From Streptomyces liliiviolaceus (GTDB lineage Bacteria > Actinomycetota > Actinomycetes > Streptomycetales > Streptomycetaceae), in the NCBI RefSeq assembly GCF_018070025.1, contig NZ_JAGPYQ010000001.1, forward strand, positions 2,790,001 through 2,854,000: a stretch of DNA of 64,000 nt, written 5' to 3'. The notes under the pieces were generated by a model. The model was not told the DNA's origin and ran no database searches. It worked only from the letters and a program-made list of their open reading frames with translations. Both the position numbers and the translations under genes were made by a program. Shown one piece after another: positions 1-8,157 of this stretch. Each line of letters starts with the position of its first letter. Positions within the stretch are counted from its first letter, which is position 1.

Positions 1-1284
1 GTCCGCGAGGTGCCGCTCGGGCCCGGCCGCCGGGCCGCCTACTGCGACTTCCTCGCCCAGGAGGGCGAGGCGCTGGAGGACCACGCCACCTGGTACGCCC
101 TCGCGGAGGTGTACGGCTCCGACTGGACGCGGTGGCCGCAGGGCCTGCGCGACCCCCGCTCGGCCGAAACCGCCCGCGCCCGCGCCGAGTTGATGGACCG
201 CGTCGACTTCCACAGCAGGCTCGCCTGGCTGACGGACGCCCAGCTCGCCACCGCCCAGCGCAGCGCCCGCGACGCCGGCATGGACGTCGGTCTCGTGCAC
301 GACCTCGCGGTCGGGGTCCACCCCGGTGGCGCCGACGCCTGGGCGCAGCAGGAGGTCTTCGCGGCCGGCATGTCCGTCGGCGCGCCCCCGGACGCGTTCA
401 GCGTCCAGGGCCAGGACTGGGGGCTGCCGCCCTGGCGCCCCGACCGGCTCGCCGAGTCCGGCTACGCCCCGTACCGCCGCCTCCTGCGCGCCCTCTTCCG
501 GTACGCGGGCGCCCTGCGCATCGACCACGTCATGGGCCTCTTCCGGCTCTGGTGGGTCCCGCAGGGCCGCCCGGCCACCGAGGGCACGTACGTCCGTTAC
601 GACGCCGAGGCCATGCTCGCGATCCTCGCCCTGGAGGCCTCCCGCGCCGGGGCCCTGGTGATCGGCGAGGACCTGGGCACCGTCGAACCGGGGGTGCGCG
701 AGACGCTCCAGGAGCACGGCGTGCTCGGCACGTCCGTCCTGTGGTTCGAACGCGACTGGGACGGTACGGGGTTGCCGCTGCCCCCGGAGGGCTGGCGCGC
801 CGACTGTCTGGCCACCGCCACCACCCACGACCTGCCGCCCACCGCGTCCCGCCTCACCGGCGACCACGTCGAACTCCGCGACCGGCTGGGCCTGTTGACC
901 CGCCCGGTGGGCCAGGAGCGGGCCGAGGCGGCGGCGGACGTGGGGGAGTGGCTGGCGCTGCTCGCCCGGCTCGGGCTGCTGCAGGGGGCCGCCGGAGGTG
1001 TCTCGGAGCAGTCGGAGGAGGCGGAGATCCAGGCCGTGCACCGCTTCCTGCTGCGCACCCCCGCCCGCCTCGTCGGCGTCTGGCTCCCGGACGCCGTCGG
1101 CGACCGCCGCCCGCAGAACCTGCCGGGCACCTGGGACCAGTACCCGAACTGGCGCCTGCCCGTCGCCGACGCCGAGGGCCGGCCCGTCACCCTGGAGGAA
1201 CTGGCCGCCTCGCCCCGGCTGCACGCCCTCATGGAGGTGCTGCGCGAAGGCCGGGCCACCGGTGGCCCGGAGCCCTCCGCGTGA
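1..1284 (+). CDS. malQ: 4-alpha-glucanotransferase (amylomaltase), 3' part
   Basis: C-terminal ~427 residues of a GH77 amylomaltase, which transfers alpha-1,4-glucan segments in cytoplasmic maltodextrin metabolism. The reading frame is open to the first base, so the 5' end lies outside the window. The three GH77 catalytic segments are visible in order: the nucleophile Asp in LRIDHVMGLFRLWW, the acid/base Glu in VIGEDLGT, and the stabilising Asp in TTHDLPP. The C-terminal part (PQNLPGTWDQYPNWRLP) is also typical of the family. No neighbour in the window belongs to sugar-polymer metabolism, so it is most likely a chromosomal housekeeping gene outside the biosynthetic clusters. Confidence 0.93.
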   Translation, partial: VREVPLGPGRRAAYCDFLAQEGEALEDHATWYALAEVYGSDWTRWPQGLRDPRSAETARARAELMDRVDFHSRLAWLTDAQLATAQRSARDAGMDVGLVHDLAVGVHPGGADAWAQQEVFAAGMSVGAPPDAFSVQGQDWGLPPWRPDRLAESGYAPYRRLLRALFRYAGALRIDHVMGLFRLWWVPQGRPATEGTYVRYDAEAMLAILALEASRAGALVIGEDLGTVEPGVRETLQEHGVLGTSVLWFERDWDGTGLPLPPEGWRADCLATATTHDLPPTASRLTGDHVELRDRLGLLTRPVGQERAEAAADVGEWLALLARLGLLQGAAGGVSEQSEEAEIQAVHRFLLRTPARLVGVWLPDAVGDRRPQNLPGTWDQYPNWRLPVADAEGRPVTLEELAASPRLHALMEVLREGRATGGPEPSA

Positions 1285-1372
1285 GGCCCCGGACGTCATG
1301 TGCAGAACCGCGCCGCACCCCGTACGGCACCCCGGGCGCGCGGCCGCGACAGGAGTTCGCTACGTTTGCACC

Positions 1373-1669
1373 GTGGACAAGAAGAACGCCCTGCGCGCCG
1401 GCGCCCTGGCTGCCGGTACGACGCTGATGATGCTGATGATGTCGTCCCCCGCGCTCGCGCTGACGCGCGACGACGGCGACGACCCCGCGCAGAAGCTGAG
1501 CGTCATCGAGACGCTGGGCCTCTATGTCGCGGCGCCGATCGCACTGTTCGCGCTGATCGCCGGACTGGTCTGGGTGCTCGACGGTTCGACGGACCGCCAG
1601 CCCAGGCGCAAGCCGGGAGGCAAGGGCCAGGGCAAGATGCAGGGCCCGGACCAGGTACACGCTTCCTGA
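1373..1669 (+). CDS. small membrane protein, unknown function
   Basis: A 98-residue protein starting at GTG (VDKKNALRAG). It has an N-terminal hydrophobic segment (about residues 8-27, resembling a signal peptide or signal anchor and ending ALALT). A second transmembrane helix (about 46-66, LYVAAPIALFALIAGLVWVL) precedes a basic, Gly/Lys-rich tail. An AGGAG lies about 17 bases upstream, rather far, so the start is the weakest part of the call. It resembles the short conserved membrane proteins common in Streptomyces, but I do not recognise a function. It sits alone, followed by a strong hairpin at 1702-1764. Confidence 0.7.
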   Translation: MDKKNALRAGALAAGTTLMMLMMSSPALALTRDDGDDPAQKLSVIETLGLYVAAPIALFALIAGLVWVLDGSTDRQPRRKPGGKGQGKMQGPDQVHAS

Positions 1670-1701
1670 CCCCGGTCCCCACCGGACTCCGGAGTCTCTT
1701 C

Positions 1702-1764
1702 GAGGGCACCGCCCCCCGCACCCGTACGCGACGCACGCCGTACGGGGGCGGGAGCGGTGCCCTC
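1702..1764 (+). terminator. hairpin terminator after the small membrane protein
   Basis: An 11-bp perfect outer stem (GAGGGCACCGC at 1702-1712 with its complement at 1754-1764) encloses a second stem built on cccgtacg/cgtacggg. It lies 30 bases after the stop codon of the small membrane protein and before the monooxygenase gene. A long U tract is absent, as is usual in Streptomyces. Confidence 0.65.
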
Positions 1765-1874
1765 GGCGTGTCCGGGGCGGCGCCCTATGGTGGCGGACAC
1801 AGGTCGGCCGACGCGTGCGGGCAACCAGCCGCCGGCCGGCCCCCCGACCGGAACCGCCGGACCAGGAGGCCGCC

Positions 1875-3320
1875 ATGAACGGCACTGTCAGCAAGGTCGT
1901 CGTCGTCGGCGCGGGTCCCACCGGGCTGCTACTCGCCGGTGATCTCGCCGCCGCCGGAATCCCCGTCACCCTGGCCGAGCGAAGGCCGCGCGGGATCAGC
2001 AACCTCTCCCGCGCCTTCGTCCTGCACGCCCGCACGCTGGAGCAGCTCGACGCGCGGGGCCTCGCCGACGAGCTGGAGGCCAAGGGGCAGACCCTCGACC
2101 GGCTGCGGCTCTTCGGCCGGCTGACCGTCGACCTCACCACCCTGCACTCCCGCTTCAGGCATCTGCTCGTCCTGCCGCAGTACGAGGTGGAGAAGGCACT
2201 GGAGCGGCGGGCCGTCGAGGCCGGGGTGCGGTTCGCATACGAGACCGAGGTGACGGGGCTCGTGCAGGACGCGGACGGGGTGACGCTGAGGGTGCGCGGG
2301 TCCGGCGGGGAGGCCGGGGAGCTGCGGGCCGCGTACGCCGTCGGGACGGACGGGATGCGCAGCGCCGTGCGGGAGGCGCTGGGGCTGCCCTTCCCCGGGC
2401 GGTCGGTGATCCGCTCCGTCGTCCTCGCCGACGTCAGGCTCGCCGAGCAGCCGCAGACGCTGCTGACGGTGAACGCGGTCGGGGACGCGTTCGCGTTCCT
2501 CGCGCCGTTCGGGGACGGCTACCACCGGGTGATCGGCTGGCACCGGGACCGCGATGTCGCCGACAGCGAGCCCCTCGGACTCGACGAGGTCAGGGAGATC
2601 ACCCGGCTCGCGCTCGGCCGTGACTACGGTATGCACGACGCCCGTTGGATGTCCCGCTTCCACAGCGACGAACGGCAGGCCCCGGCCTACCGGGTGGACC
2701 GCGTGTTCCTCGCCGGGGACGCCGCGCACGTGCACACCCCGGCCGGCGGCCAGGGCATGAACACCGGTCTCCAGGACGCCGCCAATCTGAGCTGGAAGCT
2801 GGCGGCGGCGATCGACGGGTACGCCGGCGAGGGACTGCTGGACACCTACCAGTCCGAACGCCACCCCGTCGGCAGGTCCGTGCTGCGCAGCAGCGGCGGG
2901 ATCGTACGGCTCGCGATGGCCAAGCGCCCCGGGACCCTCGCGGCCCGCGCCCTGCTCACCACGTTCCTCGGCCACGCCCGCCCGGCCCGCACGCGCATGG
3001 TCGGCCAGGTCACCGGCATCGGCTACGCGTACCCGGCGCCGCGCGGCGCGCACCCCCTGGTCGGCAGGCGCGTCCCGGACGTGGCGCTGCGGGACGGCCG
3101 CCTGTACGAGGCCCTGCGGGACGGCAGGTTCGTCCTCGTCGCCCCCGCCACCGGAACCGGCACCCCCGCCCGCAAGGACCGCCTCACCGTGGCCACTTGG
3201 GCGAGCGACCGGCGTACGAGCCTGCTGGTGCGGCCGGACGGATACGCGGCCTGGGCGGCGGAGTCGGCGACCGCCGAGCAGACCGAGGAGGCGCTGGACG
3301 GGGCCCTCGGGCGGGACTGA
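1875..3320 (+). CDS. FAD-dependent aromatic hydroxylase (PHBH/PheA-TfdB type)
   Basis: 481 residues; the start at ATG 1875 is fixed by AGGAGG six bases upstream. It has the class A flavoprotein monooxygenase pattern: GxGxxG dinucleotide fold near residues 12-17 (VVVGAGPTGLLLAGD), the DG motif (VGTDGMRSAVR), and the GD motif (VFLAGDAAHVHTPAGGQGMNTGLQDAAN). A short thioredoxin-like C-terminal region ends in LLVRPDGYAAWA. Such enzymes use NAD(P)H and O2 to hydroxylate phenolic or quinone rings. It lies about 5 kb outside the anthracycline block, with the two-component and RiPP genes between. A role as aklavinone 11-hydroxylase (RdmE/DnrF family fold) is possible but unproven, and a stand-alone catabolic or tailoring role is equally likely. 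Confidence 0.88.
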   Translation: MNGTVSKVVVVGAGPTGLLLAGDLAAAGIPVTLAERRPRGISNLSRAFVLHARTLEQLDARGLADELEAKGQTLDRLRLFGRLTVDLTTLHSRFRHLLVLPQYEVEKALERRAVEAGVRFAYETEVTGLVQDADGVTLRVRGSGGEAGELRAAYAVGTDGMRSAVREALGLPFPGRSVIRSVVLADVRLAEQPQTLLTVNAVGDAFAFLAPFGDGYHRVIGWHRDRDVADSEPLGLDEVREITRLALGRDYGMHDARWMSRFHSDERQAPAYRVDRVFLAGDAAHVHTPAGGQGMNTGLQDAANLSWKLAAAIDGYAGEGLLDTYQSERHPVGRSVLRSSGGIVRLAMAKRPGTLAARALLTTFLGHARPARTRMVGQVTGIGYAYPAPRGAHPLVGRRVPDVALRDGRLYEALRDGRFVLVAPATGTGTPARKDRLTVATWASDRRTSLLVRPDGYAAWAAESATAEQTEEALDGALGRD

Positions 3321-3423
3321 ACGCCCGGAGCGCCGTGGCATTACCTCGTTCGTGGGGCCGTACGAAAGGGGATATCGGCCGGGTTTACCGGGGTGATTGA
3401 ATCTGTGACTTCCTTTCGGAAAC

Positions 3424-3474
3424 GGAACCCGGACGGAACCCCGGACGGAACCCCGGAAGGAACCCCGGGAGGAA
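3424..3474. repeat. 12-bp tandem repeat, four copies
   Basis: Four consecutive copies of ggaaccccggac (first copy 11 bp, later copies with single-base variation) lie in the 257-bp gap between the monooxygenase and the response regulator. They sit about 100 bases upstream of the regulator start. The array could be a simple microsatellite or a set of protein-binding repeats; 12-bp spacing is slightly more than one helical turn. Confidence 0.8.
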
Positions 3475-3577
3475 GTCAACCTAAAGGCGGGGAACTTGGC
3501 GCTTCGAAGCCTTGTTCTGGCTTTCCGGATGAGAGTATGAGGCCCGGGCGACCTGTGTGCGGTCGATGTGGGGGGTC

Positions 3578-4183
3578 ATGATAAAGATTCTGATCGCCGA
3601 GGACATGGCGATGCTGCGCCGGGCGCTGGCCGAACTCCTGTCCCTGGAGGCGGACTTCGAGGTGGTGGCCGAAGTCGACCGCGGGGACGAGATCGTGCCG
3701 AGGGCGCGCGCCCTGCAACCGGACGTGGCCGTGCTCGACATCGGTCTGCCCGGCATGGACGGCATCTCCGCCGCCGCCGCGCTGGGCACCGCCGTGCCCG
3801 ACTGCCGGATCCTGATGCTCACGGGCCTCGGCAACCCCAGCACGCTGCGACGGGCACTGGCGACACGTGCCACGGGCTTCCTGCGCAAGGACGCCGACCC
3901 CACCCAACTCGTCGGCGCCATCCGCGCGGTGGCCGCCGGCCAGCGGGCCGTCGACCCGCAGCTGGCGGTCGCGGCGCTCGAAGACGTCACACAGCCGCTG
4001 GCCCCCCGTGAGCTGGAGGTCCTCCGGCTCGCCGCGGCAGGCGAGGGCACCGCGGCGATCGCCCGCCGGCTGTTCCTCTCGCCGGGCACCGTGCGCAACT
4101 ACCTGAGCAGCGCGGTGGTCAAACTGAGCGCCCGCAACCGCATGGACGCGGTACGGATCGCCCGCGAGGGCGGCTGGATCTGA
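3578..4183 (+). CDS. NarL/FixJ-type response regulator
   Basis: 201 residues with an N-terminal receiver domain (phospho-acceptor Asp54 in AVLDIGLPGMDG, acidic pocket at ED8-9, conserved Lys104 in FLRKDA). A C-terminal LuxR-type helix-turn-helix follows (about 138-200: LAPRELEVLRLAA...IARRLFLSPGTVRNYLSSAVVKL). I chose ATG 3578 (MIKILIAED) because receiver domains normally begin this way; GTG 3557 in the same frame is an alternative. The gene is convergent with the DesK-type kinase at 4197-5459, only 13 bp apart, so the two probably form one signalling pair despite opposite strands. DesR-like regulators of this size control membrane-lipid, cell-envelope or secondary-metabolism genes; the target here is unknown. 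Confidence 0.9.
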   Translation: MIKILIAEDMAMLRRALAELLSLEADFEVVAEVDRGDEIVPRARALQPDVAVLDIGLPGMDGISAAAALGTAVPDCRILMLTGLGNPSTLRRALATRATGFLRKDADPTQLVGAIRAVAAGQRAVDPQLAVAALEDVTQPLAPRELEVLRLAAAGEGTAAIARRLFLSPGTVRNYLSSAVVKLSARNRMDAVRIAREGGWI

Positions 4184-4196
4184 CCCGTCCCGCGGC

Positions 4197-5459
4197 TCAG
4201 GCCACCGTCGCCGAGTCGCGCAGCTCGCTCTCCGGAGGGTGCGCCGGGGGGCGGGCGGCGGTGCGCAGGACGGGCCGCTTGGACTCGTGCGCTCCGGCCG
4301 GCAGCGGAACGACCGCCGTCAGCGAGAACCACTTGTCGTCCATGATCTTGATGCTGAGCCTGCCGTCGACCGCTTCGATGCGTTCGCGAAGGTTGGTGAG
4401 TCCGCTTCCCGGCCGCGTGCCCCCGGCCGAGCCGGCCGGCTGCGCCGGGATCCCGTCGTTGGTCACGATCAGTCCGACGGCGCCCGGCTCGCGGCTGAGC
4501 TGGACGACGCAGGTCCCGACCCTGCTGTGCCGGAGCATGTTGGTGATCCCCTCGCGCAGGACCGTGGCCAGCGTGGTCTCTATGTGGGGCGGCAGGGGCC
4601 CCGCGCCGCCGCGGAAGACGGCGTGGATACCCATGTCCTTGAGGGTCGCGAAGACGGTGTCGACCTCCGCGGTCAGCGACATGGCGCGGTAGGTCTGGGA
4701 GACGGCCCGTACGTCGGCGAAGGCCCGCTGGGTGGTGTCCAGGATCTCCGTCAGCTCCTGGTGGAGCCGGGCGTGCTTGGAGGGCGGCAGCCGTCGCGCC
4801 AGCTCGCACTTGAAGGCGATGGTGGTCAGGCTGATGCCCAGCAGGTCGTGCAGATCGCGGGAGAACCGCAGCCGCTCCGCCTCCAGCGCCATCCGGGTCA
4901 GCTCGCTGCGGGAGCGGTGGGCCTCCTGGACGAGCCGGGTCAGCTCGGAGAGCCCGTACACCACCAGGCCGGTCAGGGCGGTCGCCACCGTCCCGTACCA
5001 GACCGAACCGCGGCCCAGGCCGGTCTCCAGCACCAGCAGGGCGGCCGACCCCACGGCCGCCCCGTACGCGGGCCACTTCCAGCGGGCGGGGAGCACCAGC
5101 AGCGCGGAGCCGGCGAGGAAGCCGGGAGCGGCGAGCCAGGCCTCGGCGTAGAAGAGGAACGGAAGATACGTCAGGAGCGTCTGGAACCCGAGGGTCCAGT
5201 ACTGCCGGCGGGCCAGCCGGGGCGACAGATGGGGAAAGGAATGCGCCAGTTGGAGCCCGTAGACGAGGAGCAGGGTGGTGATGCCCGTGCCCAGTCCGAG
5301 AGGCGAGGGGTGCCCCTCCACCAGGTAGGTCACGCCGATGCCGAAGAAGGCCACAAGTACCGCGAAGGTGATGGCGATGGAGGTGCCGCGGGCGAGGTGC
5401 CTGCTCCGCGCGTCCTCCTGCTCGGCGCGCGCGCCGTCATGCAGGGCAGAACCTTGCAT
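4197..5459 (-). CDS. DesK-type sensor histidine kinase
   Basis: 420 residues. The N-terminal half has about six hydrophobic segments (roughly 25-47, 57-72, 92-107, 113-125, 130-147, 157-170). A HisKA_3 dimerisation domain with phospho-acceptor His204 (RFSRDLHDLLGIS) follows, then an HATPase_c domain with N box (REGITNMLRHS) and G boxes (VTNDGIP, GSGLTNLRERIEAVDGRL). The start ATG has a strong GGGGGGAAGA site. The sensor half is membrane-embedded with no large extracellular domain, as in DesK, which senses membrane state. It probably phosphorylates the adjacent convergent NarL-type regulator. Its upstream side (5460-5713) faces the 3' end of the YcaO gene. Confidence 0.9.
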   Translation of the reverse strand: MQGSALHDGARAEQEDARSRHLARGTSIAITFAVLVAFFGIGVTYLVEGHPSPLGLGTGITTLLLVYGLQLAHSFPHLSPRLARRQYWTLGFQTLLTYLPFLFYAEAWLAAPGFLAGSALLVLPARWKWPAYGAAVGSAALLVLETGLGRGSVWYGTVATALTGLVVYGLSELTRLVQEAHRSRSELTRMALEAERLRFSRDLHDLLGISLTTIAFKCELARRLPPSKHARLHQELTEILDTTQRAFADVRAVSQTYRAMSLTAEVDTVFATLKDMGIHAVFRGGAGPLPPHIETTLATVLREGITNMLRHSRVGTCVVQLSREPGAVGLIVTNDGIPAQPAGSAGGTRPGSGLTNLRERIEAVDGRLSIKIMDDKWFSLTAVVPLPAGAHESKRPVLRTAARPPAHPPESELRDSATVA

Positions 5460-5713
5460 CTCTTCCCCCCGGACGAACCGAACGAATTAGTGAGTCAGGT
5501 TGTGCCGTGCCCACCCTCTCACGGCATACCGGGAGGATGAGAAGTCGCCATCGATAGTAATCGATCGAAACCGCTCGGAAGCGAAACCCGATGGGGTGGA
5601 GTGTGCTTCGGACTCCCTAATGGAAGAAGACCGCCGACGAAGTGAAAAGGTTTGCTCCGGTACGCGAAAACAAGTGGAGGATTTCATTCCGTAAAGGGGA
5701 ACGCTCCATTCCG

Positions 5714-7981
5714 TCACAGGTGCAGGGGAAAGGGATTCAGCTCGGTGAAGTCCGTCGGCCGGGCCAGCCGGCCGAGCGCGACCGGTACGTCGAACAGCCT
5801 GCCGGGACCGAATCCCGCCCAGTGCGGGCGCAGCCCGGGGATCAGCACCTTGGCGACGGGCAGCTCCACATCGGGACGGGTCTGGTCGAGGACGAGCACC
5901 TCCAGGCCGTGCCGGCGCAACAGCTCGACCAGCGCCCCGGCCTGGGCCGCGGCGTCGGCGGGCGGGCGCAGCGCGGCGGGCGGCCGGGCGGACCTGCGGG
6001 CGGCGGGCAGCAGATAGGGCTGGCCCGCGGTCGTGGCGTGCCGGAACCAGGCGAGGGCCTCCGGGTCGTCGCCGGTGTAGGCGGTCCCCCCGTCCGGCGG
6101 TCGGTCCGTCAACGGCGGCAGCATCTGGTTGAGTTCGGTCAGTGCCCGGCGCAGCGCGATCCGCGCGTCGAAGTGGGCGCCGAAGCCCAGCACGATGTCC
6201 TCGGACGGCCCGCCGATCCGGGCCGAGACGGCCGCGACCACGGGGATGCCGAGATCGGACGTGAGGTCGAGGGCCCACACCGACCTCCCCATGTCCCGCA
6301 GCTGGGCCCGGGTCCCGGCGGTCCACTCGTCCCGCCGGTCGAGGTCCACTCCGGGCTGCCGCGTGCGGTTGTACCACCACAGGGCGATGGCGTCCCGCTC
6401 CACCAGTTCCAGGCAGCCGTGCACGACGGCGTCCTCCAGACTGGTGCCCGCGGCGGCCCCGTTGGAGGTGGCCCGGCAGTAACGGGTCTCCGCGTCCGGA
6501 GCGTTGTAGTAGAGCAGGCTCGTCGGCGCGAGGCGCTGCCGCTCCTCGGTCAGTGACCAGACGGGCGTCCAGTCGAGCGGGGCGTCCTCGTCGAAGGGCT
6601 CGGTCACCTGGTGGAAGGGGCCGTGCGCGCGGTTCCAGGCGGCCCGGTCCGCGAACTGCCGCCGGTCGAAGAGCTGGACGGTGTCCGGGTGGACGGCCCG
6701 GTCCGCCAGCTCGCGGTAACTGCCCCGCAGGCGCGGCTCGTCGCCCTGGAAGTAACCGCTGTACCGCTCAAGGGCCTCGGCCAGGGCGCTCACCTTCGCG
6801 TGGGCCTCGGTGACGCCCTTGCCCGACCCGGGGCTGCGCAGCGGTGTGTGCAGCGCGGGCGGCGGCTTCGCCGGGTCCCAGGGCGGCTGGGCGCCCGCGT
6901 GGAAACAGTTGAGGAACCGCGGCCCCCGCGGATCCCGGCGGATCTCGCCGACCAGCCCGGTGACGGGGTCCACGAGATGCGCGTACCGGTCGAGGACCTC
7001 GTCCGGGCCGGCCGTCCGGTGACCCCCTCCGCCGGTGTCGCGCACCGGCCGCGGGGACAGCACGACGGGGGCCGACACCCGGTCGCGTACGAGCAGGGGG
7101 TCGCCGCAGCGGGCGCACTGCGGGCGGCGCCGCACGGGATGGCGGCTGCTCTCCAGGGTGCGGGTGTCCAGCCGCCACAGGGTGCCCTGGTGCGGATCGC
7201 GGTGCCCGGCCAGCCACTTCGCCGCCTCAAGGAGGGCCAGGTGCAGGGCCGCCGACCGGCCCGACGGCAGATACGACGGCCGGTGCCCGGCGGGCCCGCC
7301 GCGCCCGAGCCGGTGCTGGACGTACGCCTCGCCGCGCCGCCGCAGCCGCAGCCGGTCCGCGAGACAGCTCCAGCACGGACCCTCGCCCGGGGAGAAGAAC
7401 GGGCCCACCCACAGATGGGTGCCGCTCGCCCGCACGGGCAGCCAACTGCGGCCCGCGGCACGGTGTTCCGCGTCCAGGGCGCTCAGCCGCGGATCGAGGT
7501 AGTCGTGGCACAGCGCCAGGGTCAGATCGGCGGGCCCGCCCACGGCGGCGGACCGCAGTCCGGCCGCCGACACGGCCTCGCACAGGGCGCCGCCGCCGTC
7601 CTCGGTGAGATCCACCGGGGCCAGCAGGGCGCCCCGGCCGCCGTCGGGCCCGGCCGCGAGACCCGTGAGGGCCCAGTAGGCGCGCTCGGGCCCGGCGCGG
7701 CCGTCCGGCGGATAGGCGGACAGCAGCCCCGCGTCCAGCAGCCTGGCCACCAGCCGTTCGGTGCGGTCGGGCGACAGCCCGGGTGCCGCGTCGGCGACGA
7801 TCCGGGGCAGGTCGCGGCTGCCGTCGAGCAACGGGGCCAGCAGCGCGACCTGTTCCCCGCCGAGCGTGGTCACCCGGTCCTCGGTCATCAGGAACACGGG
7901 CTCCCCGGGCGCCGATTCGACCCGCAGATGCGGTGCGAACCCCAGCCGGGGGAGCCCGTCGTCCGGGGCGGCGGGGTTCAT
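5714..7981 (-). CDS. fused RiPP leader-binding / ThiF-like / YcaO cyclodehydratase
   Basis: 755 residues. Residues ~10-95 form a winged-helix peptide-recognition element (leader-binding domain). Residues ~100-330 are ThiF/E1-like, with a probable structural zinc tetrad from Cys203/Cys206 (GPCWSCLADR) and Cys289/Cys292 (QCARCGD). Residues ~330-755 are a YcaO domain with the ATP-binding signatures GSGKGVTEAHAKVSALAEA and GTSLEDAVVHGCLELVERDA. The fusion follows the azol(in)e cyclodehydratase layout: it binds a precursor leader, phosphorylates amide oxygens and cyclises Cys/Ser/Thr side chains. The C terminus is TELNPFPLHL, so the classic PxPxP tail is absent or degenerate. Its ATG overlaps the stop of the precursor gene (ATGA), giving translational coupling. 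No azoline dehydrogenase, protease or dedicated exporter gene is visible beside it. Confidence 0.9.
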   Translation of the reverse strand: MNPAAPDDGLPRLGFAPHLRVESAPGEPVFLMTEDRVTTLGGEQVALLAPLLDGSRDLPRIVADAAPGLSPDRTERLVARLLDAGLLSAYPPDGRAGPERAYWALTGLAAGPDGGRGALLAPVDLTEDGGGALCEAVSAAGLRSAAVGGPADLTLALCHDYLDPRLSALDAEHRAAGRSWLPVRASGTHLWVGPFFSPGEGPCWSCLADRLRLRRRGEAYVQHRLGRGGPAGHRPSYLPSGRSAALHLALLEAAKWLAGHRDPHQGTLWRLDTRTLESSRHPVRRRPQCARCGDPLLVRDRVSAPVVLSPRPVRDTGGGGHRTAGPDEVLDRYAHLVDPVTGLVGEIRRDPRGPRFLNCFHAGAQPPWDPAKPPPALHTPLRSPGSGKGVTEAHAKVSALAEALERYSGYFQGDEPRLRGSYRELADRAVHPDTVQLFDRRQFADRAAWNRAHGPFHQVTEPFDEDAPLDWTPVWSLTEERQRLAPTSLLYYNAPDAETRYCRATSNGAAAGTSLEDAVVHGCLELVERDAIALWWYNRTRQPGVDLDRRDEWTAGTRAQLRDMGRSVWALDLTSDLGIPVVAAVSARIGGPSEDIVLGFGAHFDARIALRRALTELNQMLPPLTDRPPDGGTAYTGDDPEALAWFRHATTAGQPYLLPAARRSARPPAALRPPADAAAQAGALVELLRRHGLEVLVLDQTRPDVELPVAKVLIPGLRPHWAGFGPGRLFDVPVALGRLARPTDFTELNPFPLHL

Positions 7982-8157
7982 CGGGTCTGACGGCCGCCGT
8001 CCGCGGAGGAACCGGCGCCGGCCCCGGGCATCCAGCAGATACAGATGCGGCCGTCGGTGGTGTCACCGGATTCGGGGCCGAATTCAGTGATCACGAGATC
8101 GTCGGCGCCTCTCGCGATCGCCGCGTCGCCGTCGAGCAGAGGCGTGATCCGTGACAT
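7978..8157 (-). CDS. putative RiPP precursor peptide (Cys-Ile-Cys core)
   Basis: 59 residues read on the minus strand from ATG 8157, with AGGAG upstream. The leader begins MSRITPLLDGDAAIARGADD and continues LVITEFGPESGDTTDG. The C-terminal part is RICICWMPGAGAGSS followed by ADGGRQTR. The stop codon TGA shares two bases with the ATG of the cyclodehydratase gene. The design is what a TOMM-type precursor should look like: a small ORF, an acidic/hydrophobic leader, a short core with two cyclisable Cys and two Ser, and coupling to a leader-binding YcaO protein. Two thiazolines, at Cys44 and Cys46, would be the first guess. I do not recognise the family. It is too short for a routine gene caller and would often be missed. 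Confidence 0.8.
   Translation of the reverse strand: MSRITPLLDGDAAIARGADDLVITEFGPESGDTTDGRICICWMPGAGAGSSADGGRQTR

Noticed and set aside
1929..3479. Long open frames antisense to real genes, for example a 516-codon frame opposite the FAD hydroxylase
   Set aside because: They are mirror frames typical of high-GC DNA. They show Arg/Pro/Gly/Ala-rich composition, no motifs and no ribosome sites, while the opposite strand has clear families.
5500..5694. A 64-codon plus-strand frame in the gap between the kinase and the YcaO gene
   Set aside because: No ribosome site, no recognisable motif, and no neighbour in the same orientation. It lies in the kinase promoter region.
5714..8157. Thiopeptide or lanthipeptide cluster
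   Set aside because: There are no LanB-type dehydratase, [4+2] cyclase or LanC-like genes near the precursor. The core has only two Cys and few Ser, so only YcaO-type heterocyclisation is supported.
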